Below, one piece after another: positions 10,766 through 21,200 of a DNA stretch of 64,000 bases; position 1 is the stretch's first letter, and every line of letters starts with the position of its first letter. The notes under the pieces are model-generated. The model searched no databases. It was not told the origin of the DNA and saw only the letters and a list, made by a program, of their open reading frames with translations. The stretch lies in the NCBI GenBank assembly GCA_039583875.1, contig CM077165.1, positions 71,908,757 through 71,972,756 of the forward strand, given 5' to 3'. This stretch comes from Platanthera guangdongensis. Lineage: Eukaryota > Streptophyta > Magnoliopsida > Asparagales > Orchidaceae. The translations under genes were made by a program, and so were the position numbers.

Positions 10766-10913
10766 GGACTTAGAAACTTTTAGCTTCAGTCCAGTGAGTA
10801 CCTAACCTGCACAAGTAACTCAAACAAACATCAAATACATTATGATGTATATCATTGAGTTAGGTGAGGCTTCTTCAAATCAGGTACATTTGACCAATGT
10901 ACCCAACACAGTG

Positions 10914-11805
10914 TCCGACAGTAAGTGCGAACTGGCCCTTGTGGCCAGTGGTGTGGACTTGGTTTGTTTTGAACCAAGTCCATGTTTGGCTCAGTCCGGG
11001 GAGATTGCGTAGTGGAGCGTGGACTGCTTCTCAGTCTGCCAAGCTTGGCAGAAGTGCATGTGCCTTGGTTGCGAGTTTGGGGATAAGAGGACAAGAGATT
11101 GTGTCCGCAACTGTGTGCGGACTAGAGCTGGAGTCCGTTGAATCTGGCAGCTGCCTTGCTGGCATGACTATGGACTTGGGATATGCGGACTGGAGCAGTC
11201 TGTGGGATATGCGGACTAGAGAAGTATGCAAGGTATGCGGACTAGGATGTCTGCAAGGATATGCAGCCTAGAGCTGTCCGCAGTATGTGCGGACTGGATC
11301 GGCGTGTCCGCTGAGTCTGGCAGGTGCCTTTGTGGCAAAGCCGTGGGCTCGGGATGTACGGACTGAAGTCGGGTGACCACTGAGTCTGGTTGTTGCCTTT
11401 GTGGTGAAGTCATGGGCTCGGGATTGGCGGACTGTTGCTGTGTGTCTACTGAGTCAGGCAGGTGCCTTGGTGGCGAAGCTGCGGGCTCGGGATAAGCGGG
11501 CTAGTGATGTATCCGCGGATTGGCGGATAGTGTTACTGCAGAATCCGGTTGTGGCGGTCTTAGCTTAGCCATCGGCGACAAGGCGGATTGGTGTTGTTGT
11601 CCGGCCTTACTGAAGTCTTGCCAGTTTGGCCTTTAGCAACAAGGCAGACTGAAAATTGTGTCCGGCCTTGGAGAAGCTAGGCGGGCTGGCTATCTTGCAC
11701 AGGTGCGGCGGACTTGTATGTATCTGCGGACTGCGGAGAATTCTTGCTGCAGGATGTGGCGGTAATCCTATCGGCTAGGGAAGTGACCACACTCATCATC
11801 GTGCC
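10914..11805 (+). repeat. C 5' LTR U3: dispersed GTCCGC/GCGGAC words
   Basis: The words GCGGACT and GTCCGC recur many times in both directions, often paired as GTCCGCAGTATGTGCGGAC (about 11277). The region runs up to the TATA box and has no supported gene. Confidence 0.8.
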
Positions 11806-11814
11806 TATAAATAG
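11806..11814 (+). promoter_or_regulatory. TATA box of C 5' LTR
   Basis: TATAAATAG in the context GTGCCTATAAATAGTACC. The 3' LTR has the same site at the matching place. It marks the probable U3/R border. Confidence 0.75.
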
Positions 11815-12626
11815 TACCCTTGTCATATCAGGGATAAGAACCTCCATGCGTAAGTGAACAGTACCTTGAGCTCGCAACTGTTGCTGCGGACTGGACTTTT
11901 GTGTCCGCGCAGTTTTATTGAGTTGACCGGGTTGTGCTGTGCAGGTTGTGCGGATAGCGCTGGAAAGTCAGGACTTGTCTCTGATTGTGGTCAGGGGCAG
12001 TGCGGACTCTATGATTAAGCAACAGGCGGTAAACAGCAGGTCGCGGACAGCGACCAGACGGTCTTCTCTTTAGCAACTTGGTTCGGGGTTCAATAGGTCG
12101 CCTGCTTCAGGCGGACTGTTCTATTCGGCATTGCAGCTTGTGTGGTCTGGTGGCTAGGCGACCTCGCGGTCAGGCGGCTTGCAGACTGGCGGCTAGGGCA
12201 AGTATTGGAATAAGGGGTAGTCCGTGCGGCTTGGGTTGCAGTCTGGCAACCTGGCGGTTGAGCGGACTGCATAGCAGTAGACCGGCGACTTGTGTTTGAG
12301 TCCGCGCAGCTTGTTTCTCTTATCTTGTATTTGTAGTATCTGTGTTCCCTTTGGTGGTTGTTTGGTGAAGCATGTCTTGCCATGTATGTCTCGCTGTGTA
12401 GAGGAGTTAGCAGTGAATCGATAAAGATGCTTGTGCTGCTTGTGTTTGCTAGTTGACTGGCTTTGGTTGAGATAACCCCTACTCACTCCAGGTTCCAGGG
12501 AATTTTTCACGTGATTAAGGTGTGATCTTGATAGTCCTGAGAATATTAATTTGGTGTCAGACTATCTCGTTGGCCGCCTGGAGAAAATTCAACGTGGTAG
12601 AAGTGCCAAGTTGTTGAATTTTAACA

Positions 12627-12641
12627 AGGTATCAGAGCTGG
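12627..12641 (+). other. C primer-binding site
   Basis: AGGTATCAGAGCTGG follows the LTR end directly. It matches the 3' end of initiator-methionine tRNA (TGGTATCAGAGC) except at the first base. Confidence 0.85.
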
Positions 12642-12711
12642 ATTGGAGTGGATAAGTAGCGATCAACTGAAGTGGTTGTTACTCTTTGAAGAGGGAACTA
12701 GTGGTAGAACC

Positions 12712-13779
12712 ATGACAGTGAAAGATGCAAGTTATCTTGGAATTAATCTCCTTACGGAGACGAACTTTGATAGGTGGATGTCTTGTATGGAGAGCTTTCT
12801 TCTTGGCGAGGACCTTTGGGAGGCTACTGCTGGCAATGCTGAAGAGATGAGAGCTTGGAAGGAGACAAATGTGAAAGCGGAGTCTATTCTCAAGCAGGTG
12901 ATCTCATTAGAGCTCTTGGACCACATCAGTGGATGTCGGTCAGCTACGGAGGTTTGGACTTCCCTTGATGGGTTGTTCAGGAAGGAGGTGAAGGTTGCTG
13001 CAGAGGATGGTCCTTCTACTTCATATCAGCAAGAGAGGAGTGGTTCTCCTAAGCATGATGGGAAGAGGAAGGAGGGACAAAGGTGCTATAAATGCAAGCA
13101 GCATGGTCACCTCAGTATGGAGTGCAAGATTACCTTGCTCTCGGCAAACGTAGCTCATTTTGGAGGCAAGGAGAAGAACTTAGTTGGGTCTTCAACAAGT
13201 TCTGGTGCTGATTGGATGAAGGCCAGTGATAGTGCAGCTATCTGGCATGAAAGACTAGGGCATGTGGGGATGGACAAGCTGAAATCAATGGAGAAAAAAA
13301 GACTCGTAAGAGGCTTGTCTAGATTGTCATTCTATGGCAATGGTCAGGGGTGTGCGGGATGTCAGCATGGTGAAGCTTATCGCTTTATGGTTGATAAGGC
13401 ACAATCCAGATGTAAAGCACCTTTGGAGGTTGTCCATTGTGCTCTGGTTTGCCCGACCGTCACCGCCAGTCTTGGAGGCAGCAGGTACATGCTGATATTG
13501 GTTGATGACTATTCAAGGTATACTTGGGTATACTTCATGAAGAAGAAGTCCAACATGATGTGCCTGTTTGTGGAGTTCAAGAAGCTTGTGGAAGGCCAGC
13601 TTGGCCTATGGATCAAGAAGTTGAGGACAAGCATCGGTGGTGAGTTTGGCTCAACCGAGTTCTCAAACATTTGCAGGAAGCAAGGGATCCGGAAGGATCC
13701 TTCTTGTGGGCATACTTCACAGCAAGGTATTGTTGCAGCTCGGATGATCCGTTGGTTGACGGAGACCTGCAAGTGTTAG
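12712..13779 (+). pseudogene. C gag fused to a partial copia integrase
   Basis: The first in-frame ATG is at 12712 (MTVKDASYLGINLL). A copia gag N-terminus follows (NFDRWMSCMESFL), with a CCHC knuckle CYKCKQHGHLSMEC at about residue 125. The frame then passes straight to the GAG-pre-integrase motif IWHERLGHVGMDKL and the integrase core (ILVDDYSRYTWVYF, with one catalytic Asp). Much of gag and the whole protease are missing between the knuckle and WHERLGH, an internal deletion that stayed in frame. The later GEFGS..HTSQQGIVAARM region is worn (relatives read HTPQQNGVAERMN, and Ala replaces the catalytic Glu). The product cannot be a working integrase. Confidence 0.85.
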
Positions 13780-14704
13780 CTTCATAGTAAAGGCGTTCCT
13801 AAGGCTCTTTGGGCGGAAGGGATGGCCTGTGCTGCTCATATCATCAATCGGATGCCTCTTAGTCTGATCTATGTGAAGACTCCTTATGAGCTGATGTTCG
13901 AGGTGAATCACAGTGTAAAGCACCTACGGGTATTTGGATCTACCTGCTACGTACACACTCTAGTTGCTCTCAAGATGAAGCTAGTCTTTGTTGGGTATGA
14001 TGAGCAAAGGAGAAGATGGAGGTGTATGGATCCTGCGACGAAGAGGCTCATCGTGTCAAGAGACGTTGTTTTTGATGAGTTGACACCGTATTGGGATAGC
14101 TCTTGTGTGGAGCTAGAGATGAGCAGGTCAGATGGTGGGCTAAAGGAGGTTGCAGCTAAGGTGCAGGTGGAGCTGCCTGAGTCACCAGGAGCTCCAGGTT
14201 ATTCTAGCTCCGGGGCAAAAGCGTTAGGGTCGGGAAGTAGGGGGAGCGATGCTCCATATACTTCTGGCTCGAAGACGGAGGCTTCCGGTTCAGGAAGCAG
14301 GGAGAGTGATGTTCCAGGCAGTTCTTGTTCAAGAGGGGAGTCTTCTGGTTCAGGTAGCAGGGGAGCGTTGCTCCAGATGCTCTTGTTTCCAGTGAGGAGG
14401 CGCTTGTTAAGGAAGCAAGGGGAGCATTGTTCCGGGATTGCCCAGGAATGGAGCTGGTTTAGAAGCAGCGGAGGTGGTTAGCCGTGATTCGGTTCTTCGG
14501 AGATCGAAGAGGATCATTAAGCCACCAGCTCGATATAGTGAAGGGAACACAGCGGTCTTAATCCCATTTTTCCTTGCTATCCATCAGGTAGAGCAACTAT
14601 CTTCTGGCTGTGATGAACCCACTAGAATCAAGGAGGTGGTCGACACCAAGGATGAAGAGGTGACTTCTCTCAGAGGTAACGAGGCTTGGGATTTTGTGCC
14701 CTAG
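13780..14704 (+). pseudogene. C integrase C-terminus and Ser/Gly-rich linker
   Basis: After the stop at 13777-13779, a second stretch keeps copia sequence: the GMACAAHIINRMP block, YELMF, LRVFGSTCYVH and KLVFVGYDEQ, all typical of the integrase C-terminal half. A repeated Gly/Ser linker follows (SGSGSRGS-like units, about 14190-14370). A second frame (14438-14704) has LRRSKRIIKPPARYS and NEAWDFVP, the usual lead-in to the reverse transcriptase. No reverse transcriptase core follows. Several frame changes show it is not expressed as one protein. Confidence 0.82.
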
Positions 14705-14931
14705 GTTGTTGGTGATAGTCCTGTGATGTATGAGTGGAGGTTGAAGCTGAAGAAGAAGGCAGAGGGAAGCATGGCTCCTTTTGGGAGATGCTGTAGGGCT
14801 TCCTCATGGTCCATGATATGCGGGGCGAGAACTATGTCTTGGACATTTCTTCGTAGATGCTATCGGAGGGACCAGGTGTAAGGTTACGGGAGCTGCTGGA
14901 GTTATTCACCACTTCTCACTTCAAGGGGGAG
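14705..14931 (+). other. C 3' internal remnant and polypurine tract
   Basis: About 230 bp without an intact frame separate the end of the coding remnant from the 3' LTR. It contains a small RT-lead-in remnant (GDSPVMYEWRLKLKKK). It ends in ACTTCAAGGGGGAGTG, the polypurine tract directly before TGTTGAAATTTG. Reverse transcriptase and RNase H should lie here and are absent. Confidence 0.8.
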
Positions 14932-17047
14932 TGTTGAAATTTGTGAAGTGAAAGTGGATGAATGGAGCACTTGGACCTATCCGCGCGAACTACGCGTACA
15001 GGGTTGGCGGACTACTAAGTTGGCAGGGATGTTGCAGATGGTTTGCTCTATAGTGGCCTGGGCGGCCTATTCGCGCGGACTACGCAGATAGCATCGATGG
15101 TTAGCCAGGCCGGCTTGTGCTCAGCTGGCAGTTGGATCCCAGGAAATAACCGGGCGGATAGAAAAGCTAGCCGTAGAGTCCGGCATAAAGCGGACTGTAG
15201 AACTGGAGCTCGGCGGACCAGTTTGGCAGTTGCCTTATTCTTACTCTGGTGCAGCGACAAGTGGAAGCCGCGGAGACCGCCAGTCAGTGCGAAGTGGTAC
15301 TGGAGCTCGCTGGAAGAGGCGGACTAGATCCAGTGTCCGTCAGTAAGTGCGAACTGGCCCTTGTGGCTAGTGGTGTGGACTTGGCTGGTTCTGAACCAAG
15401 TCCATGTTTGGCTCAGTCCGGGGAGATCGCGCAGTGGAGCGCGGACTGCTTCTCAGTCCTCCAAGCTTGGCAGAAGTGCATGTGCCTTGGTTGCGAGTTT
15501 GGGGATAAGCGGACAAGAAATTATGTCTGCAACTGTGTGCACACTGGAGCTGGAGTCCGTTGAATCTGGCAGCTGCCTTGTTGGCATGACTATGGACTTG
15601 GGATATGCGGACTGGAGCAGTCTGCGGGATATGCGGACTAGAGAACTATGCAAGGAATGCAGACTGGGATGTCTGCAGGGATATGCAGCCTGGAGCTATC
15701 CGCAGTATGTGCGGACTGGATTGGCGTGTCCGCTGAGTCCGACAGGTGCCTTTGTGGCAAAGCTATGGGCTCAGGATGTGCGGACTGAAACCGGGTGCCC
15801 ACTGAGTCCGGCTGTTGCCTTTGTGGCGAAGCCGTGGGCTCGGGATTGGCAGACTATTGTTGTGTATCTGCTGAGTCCGGCAGTTGCCTTGGTGGCGAAT
15901 CTGCGGGCTCGGGATAAACGGGTTGGTGCTGTGTCCGAGGATTGGCGGACAATGTTGCTGCAGAGTCTGGCTATGGCAGTCCTGGCTTAGCCTTCGGCGA
16001 TAAGGCGGACTGGTGTTGATGTCCGTCCTTAGTGATGTCTTGGCGGTTTGGCCTTTGGCGACAAGGCGGACTGGCAATTGTGTCCAGCCTTGTAGAAGTT
16101 AGGCAGGTTGGCTATCTTGCATAGGTGTAGCGGACTTGTGTGTATCCGCGAACTACGGAGAAGTCTTGCTACAAGATGTGGCGGTAATCCTTTCGGCTAG
16201 GGCGGTGACCACACTCATCATTGTGCCTATAAATAGAAGTCTTGTCACATCAGGGATAGGAACATCCATGTGTAAGTGAACAGTACCTTGAGCTCGCAAC
16301 TGTTGCTGCGGACTGGACTTTTGTGTTTGCGCGATTTAATTGAGTTGACTGGTTGTGTTGTGTTGGTTGTGCGGATAGCGCTGGAAAGCCAGTACTTGGC
16401 TCTGATTGCGGTCATGGACAGTGCGGACTCTGCGATTAAGCAACAGGCGGTAAACAACAGGTTGCGGATAGCGACCAGACGGTCTTCTCTTTGGCAACTC
16501 GGTTCGGGGTTCAATAGGTCACCTGATTCAGGTGGATTGATCTATTCGGCATTGCAGCTTGTGTGGTCTGGCGGCCAGGCGACCTCGCTGTCAGGCTGCT
16601 TGCAGACCAGTGGCTACGGCAAGCATTGGAATAAGTGTTAGTTCGCGCGGCTTGGGTTGCGGTCTGGCGACCTGGCGGTTGAGCGGACTCCATAGCAGTA
16701 GAGCGGCAACTTGTGTTTGAGTCTGCGCGGCTTGTTTCTCTTGTCTTGTATTTGTAGTCTTTGTTTTCCCTTTGGTGGTTGTTTGGTGAAGCATGTCTCG
16801 CTATGTATGTCTCGTTGTGTAGAGAAGTTAGCTGTGAATCAATAAAGATGCTTGTGTTGCATGTGTTTGCTAGTTGGCTGGCTTTGGTTGAGATAACCCC
16901 AGCTCACTCCAGGTTCCAAGTTACTTTCCGCGTGATCAAGGTGTTATCTTGATAGTCCTAAGAATATTAATTTGGCGGCAGGCTATCTCGTTGACCACCT
17001 GGAGAAAATTCAACGTGGTAGAAGTGCCAGGTTGTTGAATTTTAACA
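14932..17047 (+). repeat. C 3' LTR
   Basis: This 2116-bp LTR starts TGTTGAAATTTG and ends GAATTTTAACA, followed by the TTTAG duplication. It is uninterrupted and shows what C's 5' LTR looked like before the solo LTR landed. The GCGGAC/GTCCGC words fill 14975-16150 and a TATA box stands at 16228. The two LTRs differ at many positions, so C is not recent. Confidence 0.93.
16228..16236 (+). promoter_or_regulatory. TATA box of C 3' LTR
   Basis: TATAAATAG in TGTGCCTATAAATAGAAG, at the place matching 11806 in the other LTR. Confidence 0.75.
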
Positions 17048-17052
17048 TTTAG

Positions 17053-17410
17053 ATCCAATCGATTTTGTTGTTTCTTTGATCAATTTAAATTTGTGAGGCT
17101 TGGCGGATCTCGTTTTTTTTTATTGTGAGAGATCTACCATTTTTTGAATCGTTTATTTTCGGTGGATCTCTTTTGGTACAACACACGCTCGATCGGATCG
17201 GGTAGATCCCTTTCGCTTGAGAGGATATTAGCTTATAGCTTCTATTCGATCTCCAAGGGTGTGGTGGACCCGTACGTTAGCATTAGAATAATAAAATTGC
17301 AAAATCAGGCGTGCTGCGTTTTAGTTTGTGTGAGCGCAAATTAGAACGTGAGAGAACGATTCAGTGTCATTTTGTCCGTTGCGGTTCACCGGGAGATGTA
17401 GCCTGCATCA
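17053..17410 (+). repeat. F 5' LTR, right end
   Basis: This non-coding stretch continues from 8388 once C is removed. It ends in GCCTGCATCA just before ATTTGGTATCAGAG, a primer site for initiator-Met tRNA. That supports reading it as the U5 end of an LTR. Nothing else is seen in it. Confidence 0.65.
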
Positions 17411-17796
17411 ATTTGGTATCAGAGGTAGGTTTGTATCATTTTCCTAATTGTCACACTCCCCCTTTTCTTAGAACGCCGACACGCACTTGCACTATCCGTT
17501 GTCCAAAACAATAAAATAAATTTTTAATTATTGGTCTGCAAATAGCAACCTAAAATCTTTATTTTTCTGCAAAAAAAAAATTTAATAATCTCTTATTTAT
17601 TTTCATCAAAAAATCAAAAAATTATATTTATTGCCCGAGTTATTAAACGGGAACAAATCCATCTGTTATAATTTTATTGGGTTAGGATCATTATTCATTG
17701 TATGCGCACATGATTTGAGTAGATTATTCTGTCCCGTCCCCACTAAAAATGGCCCATGACGTTTATGATTCCTGATTCGATTATTTGTGGTCTAGA
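17411..17796 (+). other. F primer-binding site and leader
   Basis: It starts with ATTTGGTATCAGAGG, three bases after the LTR's terminal CA. About 370 bp of AT-rich leader without a gene follow. Confidence 0.65.
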
Positions 17797-18256
17797 GATA
17801 TGGCTAACCACAACCCAACATTGCCCCGTTGGCTTAGAAAGCCCAACCGTCCCCACCCTTTTCCTCACACTAAAATTAAGGCACCCACTTATGACGGTTA
17901 TGGGAATTCTCAAATTTTTAGGGACTGGCTTAAGGGAATGAAAATTTATTTTGATTGTCACGAATGGGACAAACACCAAAAGGTTATTGTCGCCCGAGAA
18001 AGATTAGTAGGTCAAGCACAGGTGTTTTGACTAAACGAAGAGCGACTTGTGGGTGGTTATCAATATGCTTGGCCGCAAATGCGTAGTCTTCTCACTTGTC
18101 AATTTGACACCGCCTAACTCCATACTACTGGCTCCAAGTCCGCGAGTGCGTACAACCCCAAGCCCGTGTGTGGTTGTAGCACCACAACCGTGAGCTAGTA
18201 TAGTTATGACTCTAAACCCGTATCTTCTTATAGGAGTGACCATATGCCTCAGACTA
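17797..18256 (+). pseudogene. F gag N-terminus (Ty3/gypsy), truncated
   Basis: The frame starts near ATGGCTAACCACAACCC and gives a proline-rich N-terminus, then APTYDGYGNSQIFRDWLKGM and EWDKHQKVIVARERLVGQA. These are typical of Ty3 gag from plants. A TGA stop falls after QAQVF (about 18028), and homologous reading continues (LNEERLVGGYQ). The frame is then cut at 18256 by the LTR of G. F is the oldest layer visible in this half of the window. Confidence 0.7.
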
Positions 18257-21200
18257 TGTAAGACCCCTTTTTGCTATGCTACCGGGTCTTATGCTCAGAA
18301 CCGCTATTTTGCGGTGACACCGATACTCGGGAGGGTCACCACTATAAACACTGATTATGCCGGCAATAAAGATCATCAAGAAGTAGAAGTAAAAATGAGA
18401 GAAGACAATTAAGTCAAGTCCACAATCACATATAACATATGAAATAGAAATCACAGCAAATCCACATGATAAATATACTAACACATAATTATATCGCAGA
18501 AATATAAATGGGCTTAAGCTCGGTACAATAAATCCTCACTACAACACTCTTGCGGAAGCTAAGTAAGACTAACACTCACGGTGCCAGAGACTGGTGCTCT
18601 CGTACTAGACTGGCCCACCTCCATGTACACCATGCTCCGCTGCTGCTGCACCCACTGTTGCTGCTCCCTGTCTCCCATACGGAGTCCCTGAAATGTTTGG
18701 TCCATCGACCGTTAGTCAAAATACTAAGCCTAATTTTCCCCACCCCTCCCCTAGTGGCTCTTAGGCACCATGCGGGAGGAATGATAAGAAAGCTATGATG
18801 GTGGAGAGTAGGAACAAAGCAGGTGACGGTGGAACTATCTAGCAGGTATATTGTAATATCTATAGAGCTATAAAAGGAAAAAAAGCAAACTAGTAGTTCT
18901 ATAATAAGGAAACAGTAATGTAAACAAGTAGAGTAGAGCAGTAAGTGTATGAAAAGTTAACTAAGAAATAAGTAACCTAAACTTATATGAATGCACATAC
19001 ACACTTATAAGTAAAGGGGTCTTTTGCAAGGCTCCCATCGTATAAAAAGTCTCATACCAATTTATACGATGGGGTGTCAAGTTATATGCAAGTATATGTG
19101 TAGTGATATGTTATTCCATGATTCATGCAAGTGCAACACACACACACGACACTATGCGCATAGACATTCAGTTCCCCTATTTTGGAAGCTAGCTTCACTC
19201 CCAGTAGCCTCCATAGTGGCCAATGGAGACAACGAGTCGAGCCACCCCAACTCTAGACGAGTATTCACACTATCAGTCCTAGCCATTACGTATGCCACTG
19301 AAGGACACACCAGAGTCTCTGTGTATTATGCTGACTAACCGCCGTCTTTTCCTTAGCTAAGTGTAAACCACACCCGCCGAGTCATTGTATCGACGTCGGT
19401 GTGAACGACCATCAAATACCGAAGACCCACCACTTTATGCACATGCACACATGAATTCCCGAGCCATCTGCTCCCCAGACTAACCTGTCTGTTACAACTA
19501 CCTTCTGATCCTTCAGCTCGCCGGGCTAACCTGCACCTTTTCACAACCTACGGAGCCTACCGCTCGAATAACCTAGTCAAGAGAACGTCCCGAGTCACCG
19601 GGGTGAATGAAAGTGAAGTCCTAATATATCGCTAATTACTCTTGTATTCATTTTAGTCTTACGATTTAAGGTTAACCTCGGACTGTCCAGGACATTCCCT
19701 GTGAAGGACTATCGGGGGCACTAGGAACTACGATAGGCTGGAGACCAAAGCTCCCTTTCGCAAGGTACTTAATTTTGTTGGTATCTACCCATAGCAAATC
19801 CCATTTAATGCCATACTAAATATAACCCTAGTGTGTTTTGACTCTCTCTCTCTCTCCACAGGAAAGACGATTTCTCGTCGATCCCGGGCACCACTTAACA
19901 CGAGTCAACCCAATATCCTTCCCCATCATGACTCCTAATGATGAACTCATTTTCACCTCACCAAATCAGTACACTATTAACCTCATCTCCCTATGTCCAT
20001 CCTACATGCTATCACAATTCTGCAATTTTACTATATGAAGACCAACCAAAGTTATATGATGGCATGAGTGGTGACCCCTTCAGATTTTCATCCAATTGCC
20101 CTAGAATTATTACTGGGGGTCTATCAAGACATATTTAGACTAAATCCAAAAACTTGTAATTTTCCTAATTATTTTAGCATTTATTAAATTTTCCCCAAAA
20201 TTAGACCATGGGTAGTTTTGAACATGAAGTACTAGATTTCCTTAAGTTATGGTCACCAAAATATTATGAACACTATAAGATGCAAAAATACCAGAGAATA
20301 CCTAGTTTCACAAATTTCCATAAATTTAACAGCCCCATATTTAATTAATTCATGATAATTGTGATAAATAAAGGTAATGAAGGAGGTATCACCAAACAAT
20401 ATCCAAAAATTACCAGATCTTTAATATGATCATAAAACATTACTGACTAATTTTCATACAATTCCAAGATCAGCAAGCTATATAGAAAAATACTTCAAAT
20501 AAATCCCTAATAGGGCACTTTGTAAATAAACATACTTGTAATCTTTTCCAAACAACATGTAATAATTTTCCAAGCTTTAAAATGCCCTAAATGGTTCTTT
20601 GACCAAGAAAACATAATTCTCCGACAAGATTTAGTATTTATCATCTATTTATCAATAAAGGTGCACTAGTTCACTTAACACATGATGTACTATGAGATAA
20701 TGTCCAATCATTCTAAATTACTGACTAGTGCATATAAATGATATTTTAATCAACATTGCAAGAGTTTAAATAACATTCTAAGTTAACTTAACCATGATTA
20801 CTTCATCATCATCAAAAGGGGAAACTTGAAGGTTATAACTATAAGTATGAGCTACTGCTTTTTAAATATCCTATAATAAATTCCAGAGGTTCATATTGCT
20901 ATAAAAGCTCATCTGCCAAAATTTCATAAAGATCCAAGGTCATATGACCTTTCAACTTTTCCATAAAGGGTATAGGCCTAAACAATTCCCAATTGATTAA
21001 ATTTGTGTGCATGTGTCTAAATGTCACTAAATTTCTTCCTAAGGCTATTCACAACCCTAAGATCACTTGGACTAAACTCCAAGTCCATAAAAGGACATGT
21101 CACCATATGTCCTTCACAACCCCCAAAGTTCAACCTTACGGTTTGAACTAGGGTCCAAGGGCAAATCCACCCTAATCCACCCCAAACTCCATGTGAGGGT

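Larger units (their letters stand above)
8793..10908 (-). mobile_element. Solo LTR nested in C's 5' LTR
   Basis: The insert interrupts C's LTR exactly: removing it and one CAGTG restores the alignment to C's 3' LTR at CCAGTGTCCG. It has TG..CA ends (TGAAAGATATGG and GTACCCAACA) and a 5-bp duplication CAGTG (8788-8792 and 10909-10913). It has no coding sequence, primer site or second LTR, so a solo LTR fits best. A TATA box on the minus strand (9687-9695) and the array upstream of it give the direction. It keeps CACCTAGAGGGGGGG close to its U5 end. A short non-autonomous element is the alternative. Superfamily is not assigned. Confidence 0.82.
8389..12626 (+). repeat. C 5' LTR, interrupted by a solo LTR
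   Basis: It starts TGTTGAAATTTG and ends GAATTTTAACA. Total length is 4238 bp, or 2117 bp without the nested 8793-10908 insert and one CAGTG copy. That matches the 2116-bp 3' LTR. The U3 part is full of GCGGAC and GTCCGC words, and a TATA box stands at 11806-11814. Confidence 0.93.
8389..17047 (+). mobile_element. C: non-autonomous Ty1/copia element
   Basis: Two matching LTRs (8389-12626 and 14932-17047), an initiator-Met-type primer site, a polypurine tract and a perfect 5-bp target duplication TTTAG (8384-8388 and 17048-17052) define a full insertion. The 2.3-kb interior holds a shortened gag, part of the integrase and a little sequence from the start of the reverse transcriptase block. 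There is no protease and no RT or RNase H core. It would need proteins from a relative to move. Its 5' LTR is enlarged by a solo LTR. Confidence 0.92.

Noticed and set aside
15249..15990. Long frames in the C 3' LTR
   Set aside because: Shared with the 5' LTR and made of the GCGGAC words. LTRs of this kind do not code for protein.
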